Below are positions 48,473 to 60,419 of a DNA stretch of 64,000 nt, in pieces. This stretch comes from Azadirachta indica. Lineage: Eukaryota > Streptophyta > Magnoliopsida > Sapindales > Meliaceae. The stretch lies in the NCBI GenBank assembly GCA_022749755.1, contig CM040452.1, positions 638,350 to 702,349 on the forward strand, read 5' to 3'. The first letter of the stretch is position 1; the number at the start of each line of letters is the position of its first letter. The translations under genes were made by a program, and so were the position numbers. The notes beneath the pieces are model-generated. The model worked only from the letters and a program-made list of their open reading frames with translations, ran no database searches and was not told the DNA's origin.

Positions 48473-49738
48473 AATCAAGAAATAATATGTTTTATATTTC
48501 TTGAACTATTTATATATTGAACAATGAATATTACTGGCCTTTATATAGCTTACAAAGGTCACATAAATGTAGACAAAATATTTAAACTAATTATTACACC
48601 AAATAAGAAAATAATCATAAAATAAGATCATAGTAAAATAGGAATCATAATGATATTGATCTAACAAAATGAGACAATATCATGTTTGATTATTAAATTA
48701 AATATCATTAACAACCCTCCTTAAACTCAAGATGAAAAAGTAAAGTTGAGTTTGCAAATTGAATAAACCCAAAGTAAAAGCACTGTAGGATAAGGAGCCG
48801 ATGGATAGGACTCCCAAAAGAGCCTAATACAGAGCCGAGAGCTCTTAAAAAAGTTTAAAACAAAGATACTGACTTATAAAAACCCCTAAAACAAAGATAT
48901 CAGCTCTGAAAAAAGTCTAAAATAGAGAAACCAACTATTGAAAAAAGCCAAAAACAAAGATACAGGCTTTTTAAAGAGCTTAAAACAGAAATATTGACTC
49001 TAGAAAGTGCTTAAAATAAAGACTCATGAAAGAGCCTAAGACATATAAAGAGCCTTGATGGAAACTAGAGACTCGTAAAGGGCTTAACAAATCTAAAGGG
49101 TCTATTGAACAAGTGAAAGATGAGGATATTAATATAATTTAACAAGGGACTTAAATGATAAAAACCTAAAATATATGGGTTGATAGATAAAATTCAAAAA
49201 AAAACTAAATGACAAAAGACTAGAACTTAAAGGATAAATGATTGGGACCAGAATACTAAATAACTAGGACATGAGAGAGTCATAAGGTGATATATTGCCA
49301 AGGAGAAAACCACAAGATAAAAAAATATTCCAATTTTGGGATTTAACTCACTATTCGATTTGGACCAAATTGGAAAACCAAAGGAGAAACTAGTGGCCTA
49401 AAAACTAGTGGCCCATGAAACAATACTCCAAAGGTGCACAAGCTGGAAAAAATAAAAACACAACCCAAAAAGAATAGTAAGCTCTTAGTTGGATACGATG
49501 TCAAGAAATAATGTGTTTTGTATTTCTTGAATTATTTATATATTGAATAATGCACATTGCTGGCTTTTATATATGCTTAGAAAGGTAAAGTTAAATGTAA
49601 ACAAAATGTTAAATAGTTATTAAATCAAATAATTAAATAAATCATAAAATGAGACCATAGTAAAATAGGAAAAATAATAATATTGATCTAAAAAAAGACA
49701 ATATCATGTTTGATTTATTAAATTATATATCATTAACA
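48473..49738 (-). mobile_element. TRIM-like LTR retrotransposon, 1.27 kb, inserted in copia integrase
   Basis: Two direct repeats, 48473-48713 and 49499-49738 (about 240 bp each), are highly similar and on the minus strand begin TGTTAATGATAT and end TTTCTTGACA (TG...CA). On that strand a polypurine tract AAGGAGGGT (48714-48722) abuts the 3' LTR, and a primer-site-like CATCGTATCCAAC follows the 5' LTR, resembling a degraded TGGTATC Met-tRNA site. The internal part is about 785 bp without a coding frame. The short LTRs and lack of genes fit a TRIM. The integrase reading frame resumes at about 49760. Confidence 0.85.
48800..49080. repeat. Degenerate tandem array inside the TRIM-like element
   Basis: Phrases of the type AAAGAGCCTAAAACAGAGATACTGACTC recur about every 35 nt with substitutions and indels, for seven to eight units. 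Confidence 0.6.
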
Positions 49739-51866
49739 TGTTTTATTTTGTTAATCAAATATCATTAAAAATTAATGAGGTTGAAAGATAATTTAGTAGA
49801 AAAATAAGATTTTTTAGGTATGATAAAGTTGGTGATTTTAAGTTAAATATGATGAAATGGGCCAATTTGCAGGATCATTTGCTATAATCCTTGAAAAGCA
49901 TGGCATTTTTGCTTAATATACTATTCTAGAAACATTGCAGTAAAATGGTATAGCAGAAAAGCGTAATCATACTTTATTAGACATAGTTAAAAGTATGTTA
50001 AGCAATTCATATTTACATATTTCATTTTGGATGCATATATTGAAAATTGTCATTTATTAGTCAAACAGAGTTTCTAGTAAGGCAGTCCTTAAGACTTCTT
50101 TTGAATTGTAGATTGGTAAGAAACCTATTTTAGACATTTGCATGCTTAGGGTTACTCAACAAAAGTAAGGATTTATGATCCATAAGAAAAGAAGTTGGAT
50201 TCAAGAACAAACAATGATTTCTTCATTAGTTATATCCTAAAAAATCTAAAAGGTATAGCACAAGAATTATTGAAATTGACAATGCTAGGTTCGTTATGAG
50301 TCGTGAAATTAAGAGAGGTCAAGAACAACATAAGGTGGAAATACAAGAAGCTAGGGTACAAGTTCCTTTACCCTCAACTTCTTCTAAAGTTTTTGTTTAT
50401 CCAATTATTGAACAATTGAACAATGAGCAAGTACTACAAATGAATGATCAAACAACCCATAATAAAGATAATGTTAACGAATATGTGATAGCAAGAAATA
50501 ACTTTAAGGAGGTGATAAAGAAAAAAAAAAAAAAAAAAGATTGGTTGTTTCTATTTATTATAGGGTATATCTATAAGAGTTAGAATTTGACTTATGAATA
50601 ATGAAGATCTAGCTACTTTTTCACAAGCTATTGAATGTACTAATTCTTCTAACGTATAAATGCTATGAAGGTTGAATTGAAATCTTTAGAACAATACAAA
50701 GTTTGCGAACTTGTTGAATTGCTTAAAGGTTGTAAGAAAATGGGTGTAAATGGGTCTTGATGATCAAATATGACTAAAATGGTAACATTGATCAATACAA
50801 GGCTAGACTTGTTGCCAAAGATTTTACTTAAGGAGATAGTGTTAACTATAAGGAGACTTTTTCATTTGGTCTCTAAGAATGATTCTCTTAGAATTATTAT
50901 AACTTTGGCAGCTCATTATGACTTAAAGTTGCACCAAGTAAATGTTAAAATTGCCTTTTTAAATAGGAATTTAGAGGAAGAAGTTTGTATAGGTTAACTT
51001 GAGTGTTTTTCCTTTGAAGGAAAAGAACATATGGTGTATTAACTTAAGAAATCAATATACAAACTTAAGCAAGCTTCTTGCTAATGGTATCTTAAGTTTA
51101 ATGATACCATCATTTCTTTTTGATTTAAAGAAAGCAATATTGATCGGTGAATATATTTGAAGATCAATGGAAGTAACTTTATATTTCTAATTATGTATGT
51201 TAATGATATATTGCTGGGTACTAATGATTTTGGTTTATTACATGAGACCAAGAAACTTCTTCCTAAGGCTTTGAAATGAAGGATGTAAGATGCAACTTTT
51301 ATTCTAGACTTTGTTGGCATAGAAATATTCCAGGATAGATCACAAGGATTATTATGGTGTTCTAAAAAATCACAAGGATTGTTAGGTTTGTCTTAAAAAG
51401 CTAGTAATAAAGTTCTAGCGAGTTTCAAAATGGAAAAATGTTTAACAAGTGTTTTTCCAATTCAAAAGGAGAAAAATTTAGTCTCATGCAATGCCCAAAA
51501 AATAAATTGGAACACGAACAAAAGGAAAAACTTCCTTATGCATTTATTGTTAGGAGCTTGATATATGTTCAAACTTGTATGAGGCCAAACATCAATTTCG
51601 TTGTTAGAATGTTTGGCTGATATGAAAGCAATTCGAGATTAAATCACTTGAAGGCTAGTAAGAAAGTATTAAGGTATTTGCAAGGAACAAAAGATCATAT
51701 ACTGACTTATCAAAGATTTGATCATCTTAAAGTGATTGAATATTTAAATTCAGACTTTGTTATATGTGTTGACACAAGGAAGTCCATATTTGGCTTTTTA
51801 TTTCTTTTAGCTAGAGCAGCATTGTTTGCAATAGAACTAGCATACGGAGGTGTGACCATAAGTGCA

Positions 51867-54800
51867 TAGGTCGTGACAGGCAATACAGTAATAAGTAAGA
51901 TTATCGCCTCACAAGGATTGAGTTTTTGAATTAAAGTTAAATACTACGATTATGACAACCTAATTTTATCTAGACAAATTAATTTTAAGAAGCAATTTTA
52001 AGAATTAAAAAAAGAAAAGAGAGAATCAAATAACAAACAAAATAGAAAAAATGACAACACATGCTTTTAGCAAATGAAACCTATGTAATGAGAATTCTAG
52101 GTTTTAACTTCACTCAACTCTCCCGATGTTTCTCTTATTTAATTATTGTTAATGATTTTCAATTCAATTACCTAATCACGGGTTTAAGATTAAACTCATT
52201 ACTCTCTTTAGTGTTAAACGAGATCCTATGATTAATTAGACTAATATATCTAACTTAACTAATTACACATTTATTAAAGTTTACCCTATTTAATTACCAA
52301 GGAATTGATCATCTTACATTCTCACAATAACTTAAGGATTAATATGATTATCTAAGTGTTGATCTCCTCCTGGACTCATAACAACCTAAATTGTATTTCC
52401 TAAAATTGATAATTAAATCAATCTTTTCTAAGCATCAAATTATTCATCAAGTATCAACTAATTTATCATACAACAAATTAGAAGCATTAAGCAAAAGGAA
52501 AAATACAATTGAATTGCAATGTAATTTTATTAACAAAAGCTAAATACTCGAAACACAATTTACATGAAGCTCTTAGATAATAAAATTAGCCTAACATAGG
52601 AAAATCCATAAAAATTATCATCAAGAAATTCATAAATGCTAACATAGTCTAGAACTATATTATAATTATAAATTTTAAGAGATAAAAAAGGAATGAAGGA
52701 AGAGAAAGAAAATTAGAATTTAAGAGATGCTCCAAGACTCCAACTCTTCGAGAATTCCTTACGAAATCTTCAAGAAAGTGTAGCCTTCAATTGCTTCTCT
52801 CTAGAAAGTTCAGCTCTTCTTTCTCCTCTTTACCATTATGTGTGCTTTCCTCCTTTTTCATATTTGGAAATTGCTGCCTAAGTAGAAAAGTGTGAAACTC
52901 TCAAAATCAAGTAATTACAGCCATTCCTCATTCATCCAAGAGTCAAAAATGGCCCTAAAACATTATTCAGGTCAAGGGGTGTCGTGACCGCATGATAAAG
53001 TGGTACGGGTGTTATGATGCCTATACAACCCGCAAGTGTATGGGGTTGTAGAAGTAGTAAAGTGGAAAAGGGGTTGTCGTACTCATGAAAACTAAGTTTT
53101 TAAATTTTAAGACTAAGTACCGCGATTATAGTAGGTTAATTTTATCTAAGCACATAGTAATAAAATAAGCAAGAAAATAGAAATTACACATATAAAGGCA
53201 ACCAAATTAATTAATACAACCAAGAAACCAAAAATTAAAGCTAATAGAGTGAGTGTGTGAAATTGATATGAAAATAGTCTTTGAATCTTGATTTCGCCTA
53301 ACCTTCACCATGTTTCTCCCAATTTGCAATTTGTAATGATTTCATTTTTAATACATTAATCACAGGTTCTAATTAATCCTAGTTCTCTCTCCTAAGTGTT
53401 AAACTAGGTCCTATATATGATTAGTTAAGCCGCTATCCCTATGCAACTTAATTAGTTACACATTCTTTCAACTTAACTTGTTATTAACTTTCAGAAATTA
53501 ACTTACCTGTTGGTTATGTAACTTTTAGTGTTAATGTGATTATCTATTTAATAAGGTCCTCCTAAATGAAATATACTACTAAGCAATCTAGGAGGAGGGG
53601 TGAATTAGGTTTGTAAGACTTTAAACCACAACAAATTAAAATTCTAACATAACCATATTATCAAAAGTGTGCAAAATTAAAAGATAATGAGAGTAAGTAG
53701 ATCAAGCATATCAAAATTTATAGTGGTTCAGCACAACCTTACCTACATTGACTCCTTCAAACACTCCTTGAAGATTTCACTATTAATAAACCTTAGAACA
53801 TCCAAGACTTCAAATACATCAAGAAGATTTTTAGTACTCCTTCAAGCCTTATAAGTAATTTCAACCCAAATCACTCAACTCTCAACACAAGTAATTCCTC
53901 ACCAAATCACTTAATTCATAATCCAAGTTAAAGACTCATTTTTTTCACTCAATTTCAAGTAGAACAAAGGTAGCAACAATGTTTATACCTTCAAAATGGT
54001 TTATAAATGAAAGAACAAGGTGTGTAAAAGATGAATGTGTTAATTTGTAAGCTCAAGATATGATTTTGATGCTTAAATAACGTATATAAACTCTTAGAAT
54101 CTTTGGCAAATGTTCAAAATCCCTTCCAATAAGTAAAATGTCACATATTTATAATTTAACCTAAAAGCTAGTCGTTATTAGCTATTAGGGACTAAGAAAT
54201 TCAAATTTTCTAAAGGTCGGTCGATCCAGTTAGCCTTATCGATCAACCAAATGGCTCCAGTTGGTCAACCAATGATGCAACCGACTTAAAGAGGTATCCT
54301 ACCTCTAGTTCGGTCACCCAAGTCAATGAAGTTGGTAAACTTGCTTGACCCCTACCTCCAATTCAGTCGACCAAGTTGGTGCACTTGGTTGGCCACAGAC
54401 ATAGTTCACAGATTTAAAATTTTGTATTTCAATTTATTTTCAAAGTTTTAAAATTTTGTGTTTTGGCTCATATTCCAAGTTTTAAAAAATTACATTTTGA
54501 TCCAATTTTCAAAACTTAAAACATTTATTTTTGAAAAATTTTGAGCTTAACATAATCATCACGCACACTTATAAATATAACTATACACAAATAATACAAA
54601 ATAAAATATGAAGCTTGTGATTTCACTCTTCAATTTGCTCAAAGGGTTCCATCACACTTTTTTTTAATATCATCATTTTGAATGTTTTTTAAATCTTTAC
54701 AATTGATTTTCAAATTCTTCATACTAAAAAATATAAAAATAAATACTATAAGAAGAATATGATTAGTTAAGAATATTAATATTTTTTATCATCAAAATAA

Positions 54801-56099
54801 TGGGTTATGAACCTTAAGGTTAACACCAAACTCTTTGTACGCTAAATTGTGTTTTTCAAATTCTAGGAACAAATTAAACTATCCTAATACCCATTCATTC
54901 ATACTTAATCAGACAATTCCTCAATCAAAAAATTATCAACATTAAGTGCAAGAAAAACACAAGTGATTAAAAATTCATAACATTAAAAAATTTCACAATT
55001 AATCAAAGCATGGTTAGGCTACATCAAAATCCTAGAACATAACAATTTAGCCCAACATATTAACTATCAACGTCAAGTTCATCATGTAATCCACAGTCCT
55101 TAAATTCAAAAAATAAAAATTCAAAATAAAATACAAGAAAAAAATAAGAAAGTTTAAGAAACTAGACTAGAGATGAAGGCTTCAATAATTCTTCTTAAAG
55201 TCTTCTCCCAAAGCCTTCAAATTGGTTCAATTACCCTTTCTCTCTCTAGAATCCTTCTCTTTGTTCTGACCTCTCTCTCTCTCTAAAACTGAACTTTTCT
55301 TTCTTGGTTATGGTACTAATGATTAGAAAGAATAAAAACCTAAGACAACTAAATCCACCCATCCAAATAAGACCCAAGGGTTTAGATTGAACAAAAATTG
55401 CATAAAAATTGTCGTGAATGGTTCGCGAGCATAATTAGAGGCGCATGCGCAAGGAAGCCAATATGTATGGCACTTCCCAACTTTAAATTCTTTGTAATTG
55501 AGTTATCGATTTCTTTGCGTTTTAGTCCTAATTTTGATGACTTGCTTTTAGTTTTCTTCTTCATGCCGCTTAATGCCTTAGACTAGGATGTACTATCTTT
55601 TTGTATAAAAACATAAAATTTCATCAAAATAACCTAAAGCTTGAGAATTAAAGCACATATTTAAGTCTAAAAGCATAAGATAAGTGAGTTAAAAACTCAC
55701 TTATTCGTGGGCTTACTATGCTTGCTATGTAGGTAGCACGGCACACCATGCTTTTTGCCTCAGGGTAGCTTTTGCTTTATAAACATGCAGTTACAAGCTG
55801 GAATGGCATTGCGGTGCTACATTTATTACTCATGGGATACTGGTGGCCTTGATTGGCATAGCTGCACTATAGAGTAGCATGAACAAGCCATGTTTGCGAC
55901 CCATGACATGTTTTCTACTCTTTTAACTCAATTTACAGTAAATTCTCCTTAATTTCACTTTTCTTGCTTTCTTCCACACAAACACAATTTAAGGTGTAAG
56001 GAAGTTCAGTTTGTGGCTTATTTTGAAGCCATAATTCAAGAGAATTGACTACAAAACTTTAATTAAAGACTTGACAGGAAACTAAAAATTTATTATAAT
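51867..56099. mobile_element. Composite non-coding insertion inside copia RNase H
   Basis: The RNase H frame stops at about 51866 and resumes at 56100 (NSATVFF-like). Between them lie two related units, one from 51867 to about 52985 and one from about 52985 to 56099. Both open with an AAGTGYATRGGTYGT-type block and share motifs in order: TAATTTTATCTA, AACTT.ACTC..CTCCCGATGTTTCTC-like, GATTAA.CTCAT, GTGTTAAAC.AG.TCCTAT and others. The second unit is interrupted by a third repeat (about 53590-54785) opening CTAGGAGGAGGGGTGAATTA and containing TATAGTGGTTCAGCACAA. No coding domains are seen. The short frames at 55382-55586 are chance. Confidence 0.6.
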
Positions 56100-56690
56100 A
56101 ATTCCGCAACAGTCTTCTTCTTAAAAAATGATAAGTATTCTAAGGAAGCTAAATATATGAAATTGAAATGTCTTGTTGTTAAAGAACTTTATAAACAAAA
56201 GGCGTCAATTAAGCATATTAGCTCCAATATCATGATTGTGGATCCGTTAACAAAGAGATTGCCTCCAAAGATATTTATTGGACGTGTCAAAAAGATGGGC
56301 ATTGTTGAAAAGTTTTAGTGATCTTTTATGTTATGTATTTAACATTTCGATATCATTTATGTATCATTTCTGATATTTATGGATATCCTATTTTACATAA
56401 ATTTTTTATATAAATTTTTTACAAGATTTAGTTTCTAATCAAGATATTAAAGTGGACCATCATTGAGTTTATATTCACAGGTCATATTAAGTAGAAAGCT
56501 ACTATTATAGTACGTGGAAGGATGTCAGTTTTTAATAATGTGGAACTGCCATGATTCATATTGGTCTATATTTAAATGATAATATTATAGTACGACTAAT
56601 ATATGTAAGATTTTATTTGATGGTAATGCACATTATATTTGTTGTTGAACTAAGAATAATAATTTTACCACATGGGTCAAGTGGGAGACT

Positions 56691-57133
56691 TTAAGATATT
56701 ATAAGTGGTAGTCCATATAATTGAATTAATTATTATTCAAGTTAGTTAATTATAGTTTTTCAATTTAAGCACACATTGATTGAATGTGTGGTTAAGGGAT
56801 AGTTAACTACGTTTTCTTAAAGATGTTGTAATGAAAAACAAATATTCAAAACATGTTTTCATGGCAAACTACTTAGAAGATGTTGTAATGAAAAGTAACC
56901 ACTCGAGAAATTTGTTCTCTCCTTACCTATAAATAAAGCACAGAATTTTTATTTTCCATCAATGTACAATTAAAATATTTTGTGAAACTAAAAAGAGAAT
57001 AAAGGAGATAAATCAATTTCGTCTTCACTAGGTTAAAATCTATTATGTTCAAGGTATGCATTAATAATTTTCAATTCCTCTGAATTCATTTGTAAGTCAT
57101 GAAGTTCTAGATTTCAAAGATTTAATTGTTACA
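56691..57133 (+). repeat. Probable 3' LTR of the copia element
   Basis: Matches 15100-15533 along most of its length (TTAGTTAATTATAGTTTT, GATGTT.TAATGAAA, TTTGTTCTCTCCTTACCTAT, TATTTTCCATCAA, CTCAAGGTATG) and contains a TATAAATAAAG promoter-like box near 56930. It ends in TTGTTACA. Confidence 0.7.
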
Positions 57134-57319
57134 GAATTTCTTTTTTTTCACACGTGAATGTTAGACAACCTTGTAGGGGGAGCTACAAAGAGTAGTCAAT
57201 GTGTGATGGCTCCTATAGGGATTGTGATTGGAACTAGAAATGTAATTAAATATTGCCAACGTCAATATTAATAAAAACCTTTAATACAAAATTTTAACCA
57301 CGATAAAGAGAAAAATATA

Positions 57320-58447
57320 TATCTCTTTTTATTATAGCGATTGCGACTTACCTTTATCAATCTTTTTTCTTTTACATTGTTAGTATATCTATCTCACTCC
57401 TATACATACATCAAATACTCATAGTTTAAGTATCTTGTTGTATTAAATATCACACAATAGCAGTAACAAAAGCAGTATCAGATCTCTTCAGTTAGTTAGT
57501 CGTCTCCTAAAATTGAAATATTATGACTTTCAACCCATTAGGTAAGATCTAAGGAATGTGGTAGATCTTTCTACGACTCAAATTAGGGTTTGAAAGGTCA
57601 ATTTAAATTCAAAGGCCCAACTATATTAAACTCATCAAACATACCACAAGACTTATTCAAGCATGACACCAATTAGAATTGACGTGTATTGAGTAGATTT
57701 TTCTTGTGACAAGTGTACCAGGGAAAAATATATTGAATGATTTTTGGTAGCGAAAGTGTTTCATAAAATCTAAAAGCTCACCCAAAATCATAAAAAGGTC
57801 ACCGATAAAAATGAGAAATTTTAAATATTGTATTATATTTTTTTAGCTAATTCAAGTTTTTTTCTTTTGTCTGCCTTCAATTTTCTATTCTCCTTCTGTT
57901 TTTTTTCTTGATTGTAACTTGTATTTTTTTCTTTTTAATTTAATCAAAGGATTAAGACTCTCATTAAACCATATTTTAACTGTAAAAAGATTGATTGCAT
58001 GTGACAAGTTTAATATTCATAATTAAAAGTCAATAATGTACATTGCAATCAACAAATTAAATAAAGACGACAATGGAGAAATACGCATGTTACTTTATTG
58101 TTTATAAATAAATTGATTGCGTGTGACAAGATGATTGTTCATGGATTCTTCATTGAATTTTTATACGGAAGCAAATCCAGCATAACTTTGACATTAAAGC
58201 TTATAACAAAGATATAGAGAATAACTTTGACATCGATTCTGCATTGTTATTTAATTTGGAGATATTTTATATCCAGCAAGCATATAGAATAATGCCTCAT
58301 AACTTTGACATTAAAGCTTATACCAGAGATGTATAGCATTTATTGTATTCCACATTTTTTGAAAATAGTTATAAGATTTAATTAATTCATTTGTAATTGA
58401 CGAGCCCCCAACATTTTTTCACTAATCTACAGTTCTCTCTCTCTCTC
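57320..58447 (+). promoter_or_regulatory. 5' flank of CYP-C
   Basis: Collinear with 43400-44484. It contains an internal duplication: TAACTTTGACATTAAAGCTTATA occurs at about 58190 and again near 58302. The leader ends with a (TC)n run directly before the ATG at 58448. Confidence 0.5.
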
Positions 58448-59340
58448 ATGGAGTTGGTATTGTCCTCCTTCCCAATGCTTGTTATCTTTCTTCTTTTCGT
58501 TTTGATGGTCCTGAAAAGAGGGAAGAGATTCAAGGGCAGTGAGAGATCTCTAAATCTTCCCCCGGAGCCAAGGAAATTACCTATTATTGGAAACTTGCAT
58601 CAGCTAGTTGGCTCACTCCCTCATCGTCAACTGAGAAACTTGGCAGACAAGTATGGACCCCTGATGTACTTACAAATCGGAGAACTTCCCACTATTGTTG
58701 TCTCATCACCAGAATTCGCCAAAGAAGTGATGACTACTCATGATATTATCTTTGCATCAAGGGTTCAAACGCTAGCAGCGAAAGTCATAACATATAATTC
58801 TAGTGGTATGGCCTTCGCTCCGTACGGCGACCAATGGAGACAACTACGAAAACTGTGTGTAATGGAGGTTTTAAGCGCGAAAAAAGTGCAGTCTTTTCGA
58901 TCAATAAGAGAACAAGAGGTGTCTAATCTGATTACTTGGTTGCTTCAAAATCAGGATCAGTGATTAACCTTACTGATAAATTGTACTCGTTAATGTGTGA
59001 TATCACTTCAAAAGCAGCCTTTGGCAACAAATGCGAAGACCGAGAAGTATTCATATCAATAATGAAGGAAGTCATCAAAGTAATTGCAGGTGCTAACGTT
59101 GCAGACCTCTTTCCTTCGATCAAATTTCTTGATTCCATTACTGGAATCAAGTCTCGACTACAGAAAATGCATCAAGAAGCTGATAAAATATTTTCAAAAA
59201 TTATTGCTGAACATAAGAAACGGAAGAAAACACTACGGACTGGTAAAAATGAGGATCTAGTAGATGTTCTCTTGAATATTCAAGGGGATGGTAATCTTGA
59301 ATGTCCCATCACTACGGACAACATCAAGGCGTTAATCTTT
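58448..59340 (+). pseudogene. CYP71 pseudogene, exon 1 only (CYP-C)
   Basis: Exon 1 starts at the ATG 58448-58450, at the same place as in CYP-A and CYP-B, and ends at 59340 before a GTAAGT donor. One base is missing at 58939/58940 (after ITW), which shifts the frame. With that exception the exon reads through the membrane anchor, the WRQLRK C-helix and the conserved block up to the intron. The proline hinge is altered to PPEP (Gly lost). Exon 2 with K-helix and haem loop is not found in the 980 bp before the gap nor in the rest of the window. Non-functional as seen, though the gap leaves the 3' part unsampled. Confidence 0.88.
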
Positions 59341-60316
59341 GTAAGTATTTCTTTTTCTTCTACTGGTATTTTCCTTACAAGTTCAACGCTATTAGAGAAA
59401 ATCGATTTTAATTAATTTGCGTCATCAATTGGGTGTTTGTTCGTCTCCTTTTTTTAATTTTTAATTTTTATTCTTTTCTTTGAAAATGTTATAATGATTT
59501 ATAGACTGTATTATTTTGGATGTGGTAATAAAATAAAATAAGTGTCGAAAAATAATTTGAGAAAGCAAGTAAAACAAAATTAAGTATTGTTTGTTTCCTC
59601 AACAAACTTAGGAGTTATTATTAGCTTTCCTAAGCCTTTGTGCATAATCAGTTTTGAAATTCTTACAACTGAAGATGTTAAAGCTGTGATATAGAGTTTC
59701 AAATTTTGATTATCATGTAGGAAACTGTTAAAAGATTACGAGTTAACCTGATATCTTACTATAATTACTGCATAACTCTAAGAATTAAAGTTCAATTAGA
59801 ACTTAAGGATGTTGTTCTCTATTTCCAAATTTGAAATGTAAATAAACCTAAATACATAGATATAAATGATATATTTATTTCTTTTTTAATTTGAAACCTA
59901 AATAAACAATGAAGTATATTAAAAGTAAAATTATTTTAACTCATATACATAAACAAAAACTATATAGTAATATAAATATTATTATAGTTTATAATATTAT
60001 ATGAAAAGTAATTAAATATATTTATATATTTTAATATGTAAGGAGATATTAACAAATATAACTTATAATAAAAGTAACACAGATTTATCATAAAAATTTA
60101 ACATGTCCATTGACAATCTTGATGAATGAATGTGGAGGAAAGCGAACGTAAGCCCAAAACAATAACCCATATGCTTGTGTGTAACATTGTAAATATATTA
60201 ATAGATAAGGATATTTACAACATAATATTTAATAAAAATTATTTAGAATTTTTGGATTTGGAAAAAATGTAAAAAAAGAAATTTACCTTTTTCTATAAAG
60301 CAAAAAGTTACAAGCT
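59341..60316. other. Start of the CYP-C intron, then unrecognised sequence
   Basis: The first 200 bp resemble the introns of CYP-A and CYP-B (TAATAAAATA.AATA segment near 59527). After that the match is lost. No exon 2 sequence is present. Confidence 0.5.
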
Positions 60317-60416
60317 NNNNNNNNNNNNNNNNNNNNNNNNNNNNNNNNNNNNNNNNNNNNNNNNNNNNNNNNNNNNNNNNNNNNNNNNNNNNNNNNNNNN
60401 NNNNNNNNNNNNNNNN
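60317..60416. other. Assembly gap of 100 N
   Basis: One hundred N in a row, the usual placeholder for a gap of unknown size. Order and orientation of the flanks need not be contiguous in the genome. Confidence 0.99.
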
Positions 60417-60419
60417 AAT

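Larger units (their letters stand above)
47905..57133 (+). mobile_element. Decayed Ty1-copia retrotransposon with two large insertions
   Basis: Copia polyprotein parts appear in the usual order, all with stops and frameshifts: protease-to-integrase linker (about 47905-48120, LYVPSIS-like), GAG-pre-integrase WHKHLGHTSKKSLERLVKND (about 48155-48215), integrase (48240-48472, then 49760-50190 with a NGIAEKRNHTLLDIVKSML block), linker (50296-50583), reverse transcriptase (about 50590-51420, with LLPKILLKE and VNVKIAFLNRNLEEEV segments), RNase H (51440-51866, KKVLRYLQGTKDHILTYQ), then the end of RNase H at 56100-56319 (IMIVDPLTKRLPPKIF). The 3' LTR is probably 56691-57133, after the purine-rich TCAAGTGGGAGA. 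The 5' end is missing and starts right after CYP-B. Confidence 0.88.
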
